DNA of 64,000 nt from Luxibacter massiliensis (GTDB lineage Bacteria; Bacillota; Clostridia; Lachnospirales; Lachnospiraceae), in assembly GCF_900604355.1 (NCBI RefSeq), contig NZ_UWOE01000002.1:1-64000 (forward strand), in the 5' to 3' direction. A model generated the notes under the pieces. The model was not told the origin of the DNA and searched no databases. It saw nothing but the letters and a program-made list of their open reading frames with translations. The position numbers and the translations under genes are program-made. This document shows, piece by piece, positions 16,195 through 25,315 of the stretch (position 1 is its first letter; every line of letters starts with the position of its first letter).

Positions 16195-18393
16195 ATGTGG
16201 AAAGACTATTCGATAGGATTCATCAAAAAGAATCGGGCTTCCAGCGTATCCGTTCTGGTGGCGGCGTTTATTTCTGCTCTGTTTCTCTCTTTATTGTGCG
16301 GTTTGTTTTATAATTTCTGGAACTATGAAATAGAATCCGTTGTTTTAGAAGAAGGAAACTGGCAGGGACGCATCAGCGGGGCGCTCGAAGAAGATGAATT
16401 GTCCGAAATTGAAAATTTCGCCAATGTAAAAACGGTGGCAATCAATGAGGATTTATCAGACGAACAAACTCTTGTAGTCGATATTTGCTTTGATGACATG
16501 AGGGCTGTGTATCAGGATATGCCTCTTATCGCCCAGCAGTTAGGCGTTCCTGAAACTTCCGTATCGTATCATGAATCGCTGTTGTCAAGTTATTTTATCA
16601 ACGATCCACAGAACAGCAATCCGCCCTTATTGATGGCTTTTTATCTCTTTGTACTCCTACTTGTATCGGTGTCTTTGATTTTAATCATTCATAACTCGTT
16701 TGCTGTTTCGATGAATGCCCGTGTACATCAGTTTGGCATCTTTTCCAGCATTGGGGCGACACCGGGGCAAATTCGTACCTGTCTTTTACAGGAAGCGGCG
16801 ATGCTTTGTGTACTTCCTATATTGCTCGGAAGTTTTGTCGGAATCGCTTTGACTTTCGGGGCCATCCAAGCAGTCAATATCCTCGCCGATGGTATTGTCG
16901 GCAGGCATGAAGCTGCCTTTACCTATCATCCGCTCGTGTTTGCAGTCACGATTCTGACCTCGTTTTTGACGGTGCTGATTTCTGCCTGGCTGCCAGCCAG
17001 AAAATTGAGCAAGATAACCCCACTGGAAGCCATAAAAAACACTGGGGAATTGCAGCTAAAACGGAGAAAAAAATCCCGTATTCTTGCGCTTTTATTTGGA
17101 ACCGAAGGGGAACTTGCCGGGAATGCGCTGAAAGCACAGAAGAAATCTCTGAGAACCGCTACGCTGTCATTAACCCTTTCTTTTCTGGGCTTTGCTCTCA
17201 TGCTGAGTTTTTTTACTCTCTCTGGAATCAGTACAAACCATACCTATTTTGAACGCTACCAGGATGCCTGGGATGTGATGGCAACGCTTGAGGACACAAA
17301 GATCGAGGACTTTTCTCATACGGAAGAAATCCATGCTTTAACTGATACAGACAGTGTGATTTATCAAAAGGCAACCGCCGTTTGTTCTGTTCCAACGGAC
17401 GCTGTCAGCGAAGAAGTAAAAAGTCTGGGAGGCCTTGAAACAATCGCCGGAAGTAATGTCAGTATGGTGGATGGGATTTATACCATTCAGGCTCCTATTG
17501 TAATCATGGATGATAACAGCTTTGCCATGTACTGTGAGCAGATTGGCGTTTCTTCAGCGGAAAACGGGAGCATTGTTTTGAATCGTATTTGGGACAACAT
17601 AAACAGCAATTTCAGATACAAGGAATACGTTCCGTTTTTATCCGAGAACCAGGATACGATGACTTTGCAAAACCTGGAAGATGCGGCTGCGTCTGTGGAG
17701 ATCCCGGTTTTGGGCTTTACACAGGAACCACCGGTTTTGAGAGAAGAATATGATAGCTATGCTTTAGTCCAATTTGTGTCCCTTTCCACCTGGAAACAAA
17801 TCGGAGGGACGATTGGAAATGCTGAGCCAGACACCTATATCCGCATTCTTTCAGAAAAAGAGAGAACCCTGACAGAACTGAGTATGATTGAAACCGAGTT
17901 GACGAACGTGCTGGGGCATGACATTTCTTTTGAGGTAGAAAACCGGATTCAGGAAAAGATAGACAACGATGCTATGCTGAACGGATACAAACTGATAATT
18001 GGGGCGCTGTGTGTGCTGTTGGCTTTCATAGGGATTGCTAACGTATTTTCCAACACGCTGGGATTTATCCGGCAAAGGAAAAGAGAATTTGCGAGATATA
18101 TGTCCATTGGCATGACGCCAGAAGGTATGCGAAAAATGTTTTGGATCGAAGCCCTCGTTATAGCGGGCCGCCCCGTACTGATCACGCTGCCGATTACGGC
18201 TGTGTTTGTGTGGTTGATGATAACGGCAAGCTACCTGAATCCAATGGAATTTTTGACAGTGGCTCCCATCGTTCCCATCCTACTTTTTATCGTGGCACTT
18301 TTTGGCTTTGTCGCACTGGCCTATTACCTGGGCGGCAAGAAAATTCTGAAATGCGATCTGGTAGAAGCACTGCGAACTGATTATATGGGATAA
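16195..18393 (+). CDS. FtsX-like ABC transporter permease
   Basis: A 732-residue permease from the ATG after CGGAGGTAAGG. Membrane segments near residue 20 and about 140-290, then a large extracellular region (about 350-590), then three more near the C-terminus; two FtsX domains. With the ATPase and two-component system it looks like an antimicrobial-peptide (bacitracin or lantibiotic-type) resistance module. The exact substrate cannot be read from sequence. Confidence 0.85.
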   Translation: MWKDYSIGFIKKNRASSVSVLVAAFISALFLSLLCGLFYNFWNYEIESVVLEEGNWQGRISGALEEDELSEIENFANVKTVAINEDLSDEQTLVVDICFDDMRAVYQDMPLIAQQLGVPETSVSYHESLLSSYFINDPQNSNPPLLMAFYLFVLLLVSVSLILIIHNSFAVSMNARVHQFGIFSSIGATPGQIRTCLLQEAAMLCVLPILLGSFVGIALTFGAIQAVNILADGIVGRHEAAFTYHPLVFAVTILTSFLTVLISAWLPARKLSKITPLEAIKNTGELQLKRRKKSRILALLFGTEGELAGNALKAQKKSLRTATLSLTLSFLGFALMLSFFTLSGISTNHTYFERYQDAWDVMATLEDTKIEDFSHTEEIHALTDTDSVIYQKATAVCSVPTDAVSEEVKSLGGLETIAGSNVSMVDGIYTIQAPIVIMDDNSFAMYCEQIGVSSAENGSIVLNRIWDNINSNFRYKEYVPFLSENQDTMTLQNLEDAAASVEIPVLGFTQEPPVLREEYDSYALVQFVSLSTWKQIGGTIGNAEPDTYIRILSEKERTLTELSMIETELTNVLGHDISFEVENRIQEKIDNDAMLNGYKLIIGALCVLLAFIGIANVFSNTLGFIRQRKREFARYMSIGMTPEGMRKMFWIEALVIAGRPVLITLPITAVFVWLMITASYLNPMEFLTVAPIVPILLFIVALFGFVALAYYLGGKKILKCDLVEALRTDYMG

Positions 18394-18433
18394 TACTATC
18401 GTTCAGACAAGTTGCTTCATCCACAACACAAAA

Positions 18434-18463
18434 GCCCCATCCCTCAAAATAGAGAGATGGGGC
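18434..18463. terminator. Bidirectional terminator between permease and recombinase
   Basis: GCCCCATC(C)CTC / GAG(A)GATGGGGC stem with a 6-nt AT loop; TTTTG follows on the minus strand. It separates convergent transcription of the cargo operon and the recombinase. Confidence 0.7.
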
Positions 18464-18470
18464 AAACTAT

Positions 18471-20123
18471 TTACGCTGCAATCTCCGGGATTTCCCCGAC
18501 AAAGTTATAAACAATCCTGACTTCCTGCACCTTCTGGCCATCCACCTTCTTGACCTCGCCGATCAGAATCCGGCTGATGAGCCGGTTCAGCACTGCCTCG
18601 TCCAGTTCCTCAATGGCGGAATAGCGCCGGATTTCTTTGATAAAGGTACGGACTTCGCTCTCCTGAGCATCCGCCCGACTCTGCATCATTGCCAGGTCAT
18701 GCAGGCGTTTCTGGTTCGATTCCTGCTCCTGTTCCAGCGCCGCCGTCAGCTTCACAAACCGCTGTTCAGTCAGGATGCCCTTTGTCTTGTCGGTGTACAG
18801 GCTCAGGAACATCCCGTCAATTTCCTGATTCCGGGCTTCCAGCCGCTGGCGTTCCTTCTCGGTCTGGGAAGCGTCCACCAGATACCGGCGCTCCATCCGG
18901 CTGCTGAGCCGCTGGTAGAACGCATCGGCGTCCTTCATGGCCTGCGCCGCCAGTTCCTGAATGTCTTTCAGCACCAGATTGTATAAATCTCTGGCCTCGA
19001 TCTTGTGGCTGGAGCAGACCTTGCATCCCATGCGGTTATAAGTCTGGCAGATATAGTACGCCTTGTCAATCGGTTCCCGCATCTCCCCGGTGAAGCGGTT
19101 CTTGCCGGTTCTGCCGACCTTTTCATACCGTACCTGCATAGATTTCCCACAGGTGGCGCAGTAGACAAGCCCGTGGAACAGGTTATAGAAGGGGCAGGCG
19201 TTGCCTTTCATAATGGTTGGCCTGCGGTCAATGATTTCCTGCACCTGTTCCCATTCCTCCGGCGTCACAATCGCCTCATGGCAGCCCTCAATCACTTCCC
19301 ACTGGTCACGGGGAATAATATCATAGGTGTTGGAGCGGATGCCTTTCTGGTGTGTCCGGCAGACAAGATGTGCGCCCTTATAGAATGGATTTCTCAGGAT
19401 ATGGCTGATCCTTGCGCTCCCCCATGAATAGTAGTTCAAATCACATTCTGTATTGCTTTTTACTCTGGTAATGGGGATTTTATCATCCATGAGCTGCTTT
19501 GCGATCCGCATACAGCCCCAGCCGTCCAGTGCCATATCATAGATGTTTCGGATAACCGGCGCTGTCTCCGGGTCAAGGATAAGATGCCCTTTGTCCTCCG
19601 GGTCACGCATCAGGCCAAGCGGCGGCTGCCCGCCGCAAAACTTTCCCTGCCGGGAACGGGTCATACGTCCCGCCAGCACCTTTTTGGAAATATCCCGGCT
19701 GTACATGTCGTTCAGGATATTCTTAAAGGGCGTAATATCCATCTCCTGACGGGTCAGGCTGTCCACGCCGTCTGTGATGGCGATATAGCGTACATTGTGT
19801 TTGGGGAAAAAGATTTCGATATAGCTGCCAGCTTCAATATAATTTCTACCAAGTCTGGATAGGTCTTTGGTGATGACGCAGCCGATCTTCCCCGCCTCAA
19901 TGTCAGCGATCATGCGCTGGAAGGCAGGGCGGTTGAAATTGCGGCCCGTATAGCCGTCATCCACATAATACTCATACTGGAACATTCCATGCTTTTCAGC
20001 AAAGTCCCGAAGCATGATTTTCTGGTTGCTGATGCTCATGCTCTCATTGTCGCCGCCGTCATCCAGAGAGATACGGCAGTAGAGAGCGGTGATTTTCTCA
20101 TAGACTTGTTTTTTCCTGCTCAT
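18471..20123 (-). CDS. Large serine recombinase of IME3
   Basis: A 550-residue recombinase. Catalytic Ser19 lies in LYCRIS, with DDGYTGRNF and TKDLSRLGRN further on. Recombinase domain about 170-300, zinc-ribbon cysteines (CATCG at about 340, CQTYNRMGCKVC further on) and a coiled coil near 430-500 complete the TnpX-like architecture. It is the only recombinase in IME3, so it presumably made the virD4 insertion with the GA core. Unlike in IME2 it is not at the element edge; the cargo operon lies between it and the left end. Confidence 0.93.
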   Translation of the reverse strand: MSRKKQVYEKITALYCRISLDDGGDNESMSISNQKIMLRDFAEKHGMFQYEYYVDDGYTGRNFNRPAFQRMIADIEAGKIGCVITKDLSRLGRNYIEAGSYIEIFFPKHNVRYIAITDGVDSLTRQEMDITPFKNILNDMYSRDISKKVLAGRMTRSRQGKFCGGQPPLGLMRDPEDKGHLILDPETAPVIRNIYDMALDGWGCMRIAKQLMDDKIPITRVKSNTECDLNYYSWGSARISHILRNPFYKGAHLVCRTHQKGIRSNTYDIIPRDQWEVIEGCHEAIVTPEEWEQVQEIIDRRPTIMKGNACPFYNLFHGLVYCATCGKSMQVRYEKVGRTGKNRFTGEMREPIDKAYYICQTYNRMGCKVCSSHKIEARDLYNLVLKDIQELAAQAMKDADAFYQRLSSRMERRYLVDASQTEKERQRLEARNQEIDGMFLSLYTDKTKGILTEQRFVKLTAALEQEQESNQKRLHDLAMMQSRADAQESEVRTFIKEIRRYSAIEELDEAVLNRLISRILIGEVKKVDGQKVQEVRIVYNFVGEIPEIAA

Positions 20124-20137
20124 AGCGTTCTCCTTCT

Positions 20138-20154
20138 ATGAACAGGGACACGAT
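20138..20154 (+). repeat. 17-bp motif shared with the IME3 right end
   Basis: ATGAACAGGGACACGAT lies in the 5' region of the recombinase gene, 15 bp before its start and just after its TATAAT. The same 17 bp occur inverted at 26987-27003 near the element end. Confidence 0.75.
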
Positions 20155-20195
20155 ACCATTATAATACCATGCCCCTGCCCCTGAATCAACCGTTT

Positions 20196-20363
20196 TTAGG
20201 CAGCGTTCTCCGCCATCTCATGCTGTTCCAGCCATTCCTCGAAGTGTTCGCAGGTCTGGCGCTCAATGAGCTGCTCAAAGGCTTCCCGCATGGACTTCTC
20301 CCCGGAGAACTCCCGCACCACCACAAAACGGACTTTATTTTTCTGCTGCTTGCTTTTTTCCAT
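20196..20363 (-). CDS. Small conserved-looking protein next to the recombinase
   Basis: A 55-residue ORF (MEKSKQQKNKVRFVVVREF, then a charged helix with LIERQTCEHFEEWLEQHE) starting after GGAGGTAGCCT. It lies 72 bp upstream of the recombinase on the same strand. I recognise the type as a small protein often found next to such recombinases but cannot give a function. Confidence 0.6.
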   Translation of the reverse strand: MEKSKQQKNKVRFVVVREFSGEKSMREAFEQLIERQTCEHFEEWLEQHEMAENAA

Positions 20364-20402
20364 AGGCTACCTCCATAGAGTGACAGGCCAGCGGGCAGCA
20401 CA

Positions 20403-20727
20403 CCGGCAACGAAGTCCGGCAACGAACCTCCAAAAACCTGTAAACTACCGTCTGGCCTGCAAATCTTACTTTCTAAATTTTCTTGAAAAATCTCGTTGCT
20501 TTCGTTGCCGGAGATAGAGATAGATATTAGAAAATGCCTGATTTATAGGCTTTTTCCGCATCCAGACCGGAAAATCCCCGGCAACAAACCCGGCAACCAA
20601 CTGACAACCGTCCCGGCAACAGACCGCCATTTTCAGGCGCTCCACTCCTTCGGAAGTTCCAACTGGCGGCATTCTTCCTCGGTCAGCTCCACAAATCCAT
20701 CTTCGTTGCCGGGCAGTTCGTTGCCGG
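20403..20727. repeat. CCGGCAAC iteron cluster, putative IME3 replication origin
   Basis: Eight copies of CCGGCAAC (or its complement GTTGCCGG) occur in 325 bp: 20403, 20416, 20504 (inverted), 20578, 20590, 20613, 20705 (inverted) and 20720 (inverted). Several extend to CCGGCAACGAA. The interval includes an AT-rich stretch (about 20465-20500) and lies at the 3' end of the VapE gene. This is the look of an iteron origin. No gene is seen in 20364-20632. Confidence 0.6.
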
Positions 20728-22039
20728 AAACGTCCCGTTCCCAGCCCCGCTGTCTGCCATATCCGGCGAACATCCGGGGATTGGAGAATGGTTTCCAGCC
20801 TGTCACCACCGTGTTCATGATCTCGTTGATATTGTGCAGCTGCCACCGCTTCGGCTCGTCATAGGTGTGGCCCAGGGCCTCCTTGAACAGCTGTTTGGAA
20901 CAGATCATGCTGCCGGTGTAGTGTTCCAGAAAGCCCTGTATCTGCCCGGCCTCCGTGTCCTCCGGCATGAAATCCTTCTGCACCTCCACCAGCTGGCGCT
21001 GAATGGACTTGCTGAACTTCATAGAGTAGTGGCCGCTGCGGTAGATGGTCATGGCCTCCGCCCAGACCTGCAAAAGATAAGCTCTGGAGGCGTCCTCGTC
21101 CTCCAAAATGTGAACCTCCGCATTCTCCGGGTAAATCATGATCGGCAGGAAGCGCCGGTTCCCGGCCCGGTCAAGGGGCAGGAAGTCCAGCGTGTTGGAC
21201 GAACCGCCGAACACGCACTGCCGCAGCCGGTCTTTGGGCTGGGCCTCGTAGGGTGTCCGGTAGGTTTCCTTTTGGCGGCTGATAAAGGAGCGGATTTCCT
21301 CAATGCTTTTGGCGCTGCTGGTCGCCAGCATCTCTGACATTTCGATGATCCAGTGGCCTTGCAGCTTCAAATACACCCGGTCATCGTCCAGCTTTTTCAG
21401 GTCATCACTGAACCACTCGTCCCGGATCGCCAACAGGCGGAAGAAGCTGGACTTGCCAGCCCCCTGACCGCCCACCAGACAGAGCATTTCCTCATATTTG
21501 GAGCCGGGGCGGAATACCCGCCGGATCGCCCCCAGAAGGAAGTGCTTCAGCATTTCCTCCACATAGTCACTCTCGTCCGCACCTAAGAAGTGATGGAGAC
21601 AGGAGCGGATGCGGGGCGTCCCGTCCCAGACAAGGCCGTTTAGCACGTCCTGGATAGGATGGTAGCAGTTCTCATTCGCCACGATGGAGAGGGCCGCCGT
21701 CATCTTTTTCTCGCTGGTCAGGCCGTAGGTCTGTTCAAAATAGAGAAGCAGATACTTCACGTCTGTATCCGTCAGGGCGCTGGTATTTCTGCGCCAGCCC
21801 AAATCCCGCACAATGTCCACCCGGTCAGTCAAAAGGTTCAGCCGGATGGCGTCCCGCAGCAACGGGTCATGGCAGAATACCGTCCGGCAGTTGCCGATGG
21901 TGTTGGCAGGCAGGCCCTTCTCCGTGACGGACAGGCTTTCCCGTACCTCGTCAACGCTCTGCTCCGGCGCTAAGACTTCGGCTGCGCTCATTGCGGCCTT
22001 CCGGGTGGCTGGCGGTAAACTCTGATATTCGCTGCTCAA
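20633..22039 (-). CDS. VapE-family replicative ATPase
   Basis: A 468-residue protein with the virulence-associated E domain. Walker A GGQGAGKSSFF is at about residue 192, followed by SDDLKKLDDDRVYLKLQGHWIIEMSE and the arginine-containing RQCVFGGSSN motif. VapE proteins act as primase-helicase-like replication ATPases in phages and mobile islands. Downstream of and overlapping a CHC2 primase-domain gene, so the two likely work together on the iteron origin. Confidence 0.85.
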   Translation of the reverse strand: MSSEYQSLPPATRKAAMSAAEVLAPEQSVDEVRESLSVTEKGLPANTIGNCRTVFCHDPLLRDAIRLNLLTDRVDIVRDLGWRRNTSALTDTDVKYLLLYFEQTYGLTSEKKMTAALSIVANENCYHPIQDVLNGLVWDGTPRIRSCLHHFLGADESDYVEEMLKHFLLGAIRRVFRPGSKYEEMLCLVGGQGAGKSSFFRLLAIRDEWFSDDLKKLDDDRVYLKLQGHWIIEMSEMLATSSAKSIEEIRSFISRQKETYRTPYEAQPKDRLRQCVFGGSSNTLDFLPLDRAGNRRFLPIMIYPENAEVHILEDEDASRAYLLQVWAEAMTIYRSGHYSMKFSKSIQRQLVEVQKDFMPEDTEAGQIQGFLEHYTGSMICSKQLFKEALGHTYDEPKRWQLHNINEIMNTVVTGWKPFSNPRMFAGYGRQRGWERDVSGNELPGNEDGFVELTEEECRQLELPKEWSA

Positions 22040-22652
22040 TCTTCCTCACCTCTTTTCCATACTCAGCGACTACGGAAGCACGTTCCTCCATGCTGCCAAA
22101 CAGGAGAATATCCAGCAGATACTCCGTGTACGGTTTCTTTTGCAGGGCCTCCACGAACAGCGGATTCCACGCTTTCTCCGGCGTCTGCGGGGCATATTCC
22201 TTCTCCCAGCGTTCCAGCAGATGCAAGTAATCGCACAGTACCCGGAAACATTTCTGCTCCGCCTGCCGGTAGCGCAGTTCCTCGCTGATTTTCCGTTTGA
22301 CCGGCCTTTTGCGGGGCGGGTCATGGCCTTTGGCGTCATAGCGGACAGAAAAATCTTCCGCCAGCTTCAACGCCGCCTCCTTACCGCTCAGGCCAAACAG
22401 ACGGGCGGTAAAATCAATCACGTCACCGTCCGCCTGACAGCCGAAGCAGTGGAACCGGCGGTCAACCTTCATGCTGGGATGTTTGTCATCATGGAAGGGA
22501 CAGCAGGCCATCCCGTTTCTTCCTACCTGAATCCCATAAATTTCCGCAGCCTGCCTTGTGGTGACAGACTGCTTCACCGCTTCAAATACATTCGATTTTC
22601 TCACCTCCAGACAGAGAAAAAAGCACCTGAATCTTGAAATCAGATGCCTCAT
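21951..22652 (-). CDS. CHC2 zinc-finger primase-like protein
   Basis: A 233-residue protein whose N-terminal third carries the CHC2 zinc finger (CCPFHDDKHPSMKV...FHCFGCQADGDVIDF, about residues 50-82) that primases use for template recognition. No Toprim catalytic domain follows; the VapE protein presumably supplies the remaining activity. The ATG start overlaps the relaxase stop (ATGA). A GTG at codon 18 is an alternative start. Confidence 0.8.
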   Translation of the reverse strand: MRHLISRFRCFFLCLEVRKSNVFEAVKQSVTTRQAAEIYGIQVGRNGMACCPFHDDKHPSMKVDRRFHCFGCQADGDVIDFTARLFGLSGKEAALKLAEDFSVRYDAKGHDPPRKRPVKRKISEELRYRQAEQKCFRVLCDYLHLLERWEKEYAPQTPEKAWNPLFVEALQKKPYTEYLLDILLFGSMEERASVVAEYGKEVRKIEQRISEFTASHPEGRNERSRSLSAGAER

Positions 22653-23893
22653 AACTCCATATCGTGTTTCTTTTTCGGAGCGATCCGCCCCTCCCGTTCC
22701 CAGCGTTCCCGGTTATCCCGGTCAGCGTCCACCTTGCCTTTCGACAGCTTCTCCAAGATGGATTCTCTGGCCTTCTCCTTAATCTTCTCCTTACCGGCCT
22801 TCTTGACCTCCGGCTGCATAAGCGTTTTCTGGATTTTTGCCAAAGCGTTCTGCATGACCCGCTTGATTTTGGTAATCACTCCATCCAGACGGGCGGCGGC
22901 GTAGTCACGCTCTTTCTTCGAGGCCTTCCGCTCCGGTGAAAGCACCCATTTTTTCGTTTCCTCCACCAAACGAATATCTTCTTTGTGTGTCTCCTGACGG
23001 ACAGTATCGGTCACCACCTCCACCGCCTTGTCATAGGCCACATCGGCAACATCATCCAGCAGCGTCTCCACGTCCTCGATTTTGAGCGTCAGTTCTTCCA
23101 GTTTCTGCTCCTGCGCCGCCAACTGTTCCTTCTGCTTCATCAGGATATAGTCCTGCTTTTCCAGATACTCCCGCCCGCCGTAGGACGGCTCCTGATCCAG
23201 ATGCAGCCCATGCCGCTTCGTGATGTCAAGCAGGATCGTCCGACAGACTGCATCGAAGGTCTGTTTCCGGTTGTTGTGCCTGCCTTTTGGCTTGTCCGGG
23301 TTCGGGAGAGGGATGCCCAGTTCCTCCAGCGCCTTTTCCTGCTGGGGACACAATTCCCCGTAGCGGTTCTGGCAGTCAAACACATGGCGCTCATGGATGT
23401 GGGGCGTCCCCTCGTCCAGATGGAGCGCCCAATCTAAGATGTGGATATGGGAACCGAAGCGGCGCTCAAATTCCTCATAGAACTCGTTGACGATACGAAA
23501 GAGCGTTTCCGGCGGAACGGATTCTTCCAGCGTACCGATCTGGTAGATGCTTTCCTCCGGGCAGGTCTTGTTGTTTTTCAGCAAGTCCACCACAGTGCGG
23601 TTGCGCTCGGTGTGCCGGGTTTTCTCATTCCGGGCGTTCTGCGCCTCCACATGGTCAGAATAATGCTCGTAGTAGTACATCCGCTCGATTTCCTCAAAGC
23701 TGAAATCCGGCTGCTCCGGGTTCTCCCGGAACTCGTGTGTCGTGAAGCCCCGGTAGCAGTCCCAGTAAATATTTTGTCTGGCCCGCTCTGTGTCAATGTG
23801 TTCGCTGTTCTCCACATCGAACCGGCGGTCATTGTGGCGGGGATTATAGGTGCCATGCTTGCCGGAGCGCCCGTTGTGTCGTGTCAGTTTCAA
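22649..23893 (-). CDS. MobV-type relaxase of IME3 (plasmid recombination family)
   Basis: A relaxase of about 414 residues starting at a TTG after AGGAGGAAATCTG. The diagnostic MobV/Pre motif is LHLDEGTPHIHERHVF (about residues 160-175), preceded by the N-terminal RHNGRSGKHGTYNPRHNDR segment. The C-terminal half is a long coiled coil. It nicks a cognate oriT for mobilization by a conjugative helper. Gene order relaxase, primase, VapE is compact with 4-bp overlaps. Confidence 0.85.
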   Translation of the reverse strand: MKLTRHNGRSGKHGTYNPRHNDRRFDVENSEHIDTERARQNIYWDCYRGFTTHEFRENPEQPDFSFEEIERMYYYEHYSDHVEAQNARNEKTRHTERNRTVVDLLKNNKTCPEESIYQIGTLEESVPPETLFRIVNEFYEEFERRFGSHIHILDWALHLDEGTPHIHERHVFDCQNRYGELCPQQEKALEELGIPLPNPDKPKGRHNNRKQTFDAVCRTILLDITKRHGLHLDQEPSYGGREYLEKQDYILMKQKEQLAAQEQKLEELTLKIEDVETLLDDVADVAYDKAVEVVTDTVRQETHKEDIRLVEETKKWVLSPERKASKKERDYAAARLDGVITKIKRVMQNALAKIQKTLMQPEVKKAGKEKIKEKARESILEKLSKGKVDADRDNRERWEREGRIAPKKKHDMEL

Positions 23894-24034
23894 ACAGATT
23901 TCCTCCTTCCTGCGAAGATGTTCCGGGGACGGGGAAAGGCGGCGAAGCCGCAAATCCTGCGAAAGTCTGCGTCAGGTAATACCCAGTACGAGTTGACGCA
24001 GGCATCAACTCTCCCTGGGCAAGGCGTTTCACCC

Positions 24035-24186
24035 TTGACCCGATGGGGCGGCTGCCCTCAACCCGCCAAGGCACTTCGTCCTTGACCCGATAATGGCTGC
24101 CGCCCTTAACCTGCCAATGGGCGTTGCCCCTTGACCCCAGCAGTGCGCTGCCGCCCCTGCACCCCGGCACAAAGGGCTGGCTGCCC
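24035..24186. repeat. Imperfect ~25-bp tandem repeats upstream of the MobV gene
   Basis: Five to six degenerate units of 22-27 bp, most beginning TTGACCC and ending in TGCCCC or similar. They fill a 470-bp stretch (23894-24367) without a convincing gene. A role as the oriT or as relaxase-binding DNA is plausible from position. Confidence 0.5.
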
Positions 24187-24367
24187 TCTGTACTCCCGCA
24201 CCGGCGAAGCTGGCTTCCACCGCAGAAGCGGTGTTTGCCAGTTTCACCGGCTCCGTATCCGCACATTTGCACCCATAGACGGGGAATGGATACGGAATAC
24301 GCCTGCGGGGATTGCCGGTCAAAACAGCGGGTGCAGACCCGTCATTTTTTCCGTAAACGCCCCGGTT

Positions 24368-24673
24368 TCAGGCGATTTTTTCTTCCGCCCCTACCACCTG
24401 AAAGCCATGCTCTTTTGCGTAGGCGCTGGCAGCGGCTTTCCGTTCCTCGCTGTACGGCGGCACCAGCCGGATCGACAGCCGGGACTTGTCCAGCACATAG
24501 GTCACGCTGCCCTCCGGCGTGCTGCGCTCCAATCGGCACAGCAGCGGGTACTTCCGGCTGAAATCAGCCAGCCTGCGCTTCAAGCTGGCGTTGAAGGTGT
24601 AGATGCTGGCAAGGTTCTCCGCCTCGTTCCAGTTGATGATGGTTTCTTTCTCATACTTAGACAGCTTCCTCAT
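24368..24673 (-). CDS. Small conserved IME protein (relative of the 33483-33779 product)
   Basis: A 101-residue protein (start after AGGAGGATCTGT). Its middle and C-terminal part (TFNASLKRRLADFSRKYP, LVPPYSEERKAAASAYAKEHG) match the IME2 protein at 33483-33779 (THNTDLKKRLAAYAEQHP, LTAPYSEERREAARRYARES). Two different elements thus carry the same small family. Function unknown. Confidence 0.7.
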   Translation of the reverse strand: MRKLSKYEKETIINWNEAENLASIYTFNASLKRRLADFSRKYPLLCRLERSTPEGSVTYVLDKSRLSIRLVPPYSEERKAAASAYAKEHGFQVVGAEEKIA

Positions 24674-24950
24674 ACAGATCCTCCTCATAATCAGTGTAAG
24701 ATTTCAGCACACGCAGGCTGCGCTTGAGACGGCGGTACTCGTCCATCTCCATGCGCAGATGGTGGTAAAAATCCTCGTACCAGCTTTCGCCCACCTCCGT
24801 CTCCACCTTCCGGGCCAGCCCCAGCATCCGGCGTTTGGCCTCCGGGTCAACTGTCAGTGCCGTCAGCCATTTCAGCCGTGTCACCGTATTGTGATGGCTG
24901 GGACAGCCGTAAGCGTAGAGAATCTTCTTTTCTTTCATACTCAGTGTCAT
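24657..24950 (-). CDS. Hypothetical small helical protein
   Basis: A 97-residue protein starting at the ATG after CGGAGGAAATCATT. It is highly charged and helical (ARKVETEVGESWYEDFYHHLRMEMDEYRRLKRSLRVL). Its end overlaps the next gene by 17 bp, which suggests translational coupling. I do not recognise the family. Confidence 0.6.
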   Translation of the reverse strand: MTLSMKEKKILYAYGCPSHHNTVTRLKWLTALTVDPEAKRRMLGLARKVETEVGESWYEDFYHHLRMEMDEYRRLKRSLRVLKSYTDYEEDLYEEAV

Positions 24951-25315
24951 AATGATTTCCTCCGTTTCTTTGCTGCGGAGCCATGCGCCCCGCATGATTG
25001 ATAAACTTGTTTCTGTCTGCCGGTCTGCCTGCAAGCCGCTCCTGCCCGGAATTTTTCCCGGCGTATCGGCCTCTTTGGTGCGCTCGATTTCTGTCCTGGC
25101 GTCACTTCCCCGGAGGCCATACCCCTTGCAGCCGGTCATTCGATTTTCAAGGTTCTGTGCCTGTCTGCAAGAACCAGTTTACCGAAAAAAGAGGCTCTTT
25201 CCCGTATATCCAAAACGTCGGAAAAACGCTTGAAATCCGCATATTTCCACGCTTATGGAATCGTGCTATAATGGGTGTAATCACTGAAAAACGATAACGA
25301 GAGAGGGGGCTTTGG

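Noticed and set aside
13247..18433. The two-component/ABC operon as a separate mobile element next to IME3
   Set aside because: The virD4 junctions place the left boundary at 13247, outside the operon, and no second pair of ends is seen at 18.4 kb. It is best treated as IME3 cargo.
20403..20727. CRISPR array
   Set aside because: The repeated unit is only 8-11 bp, spacing is irregular and copies occur in both orientations; iterons fit better. No cas genes are present.
23844..24272. A 142-codon minus-strand frame upstream of the MobV gene
   Set aside because: It spans the ~25-bp tandem repeats and has no ribosome site or recognisable domain; more likely open by chance in GC-rich repeats.
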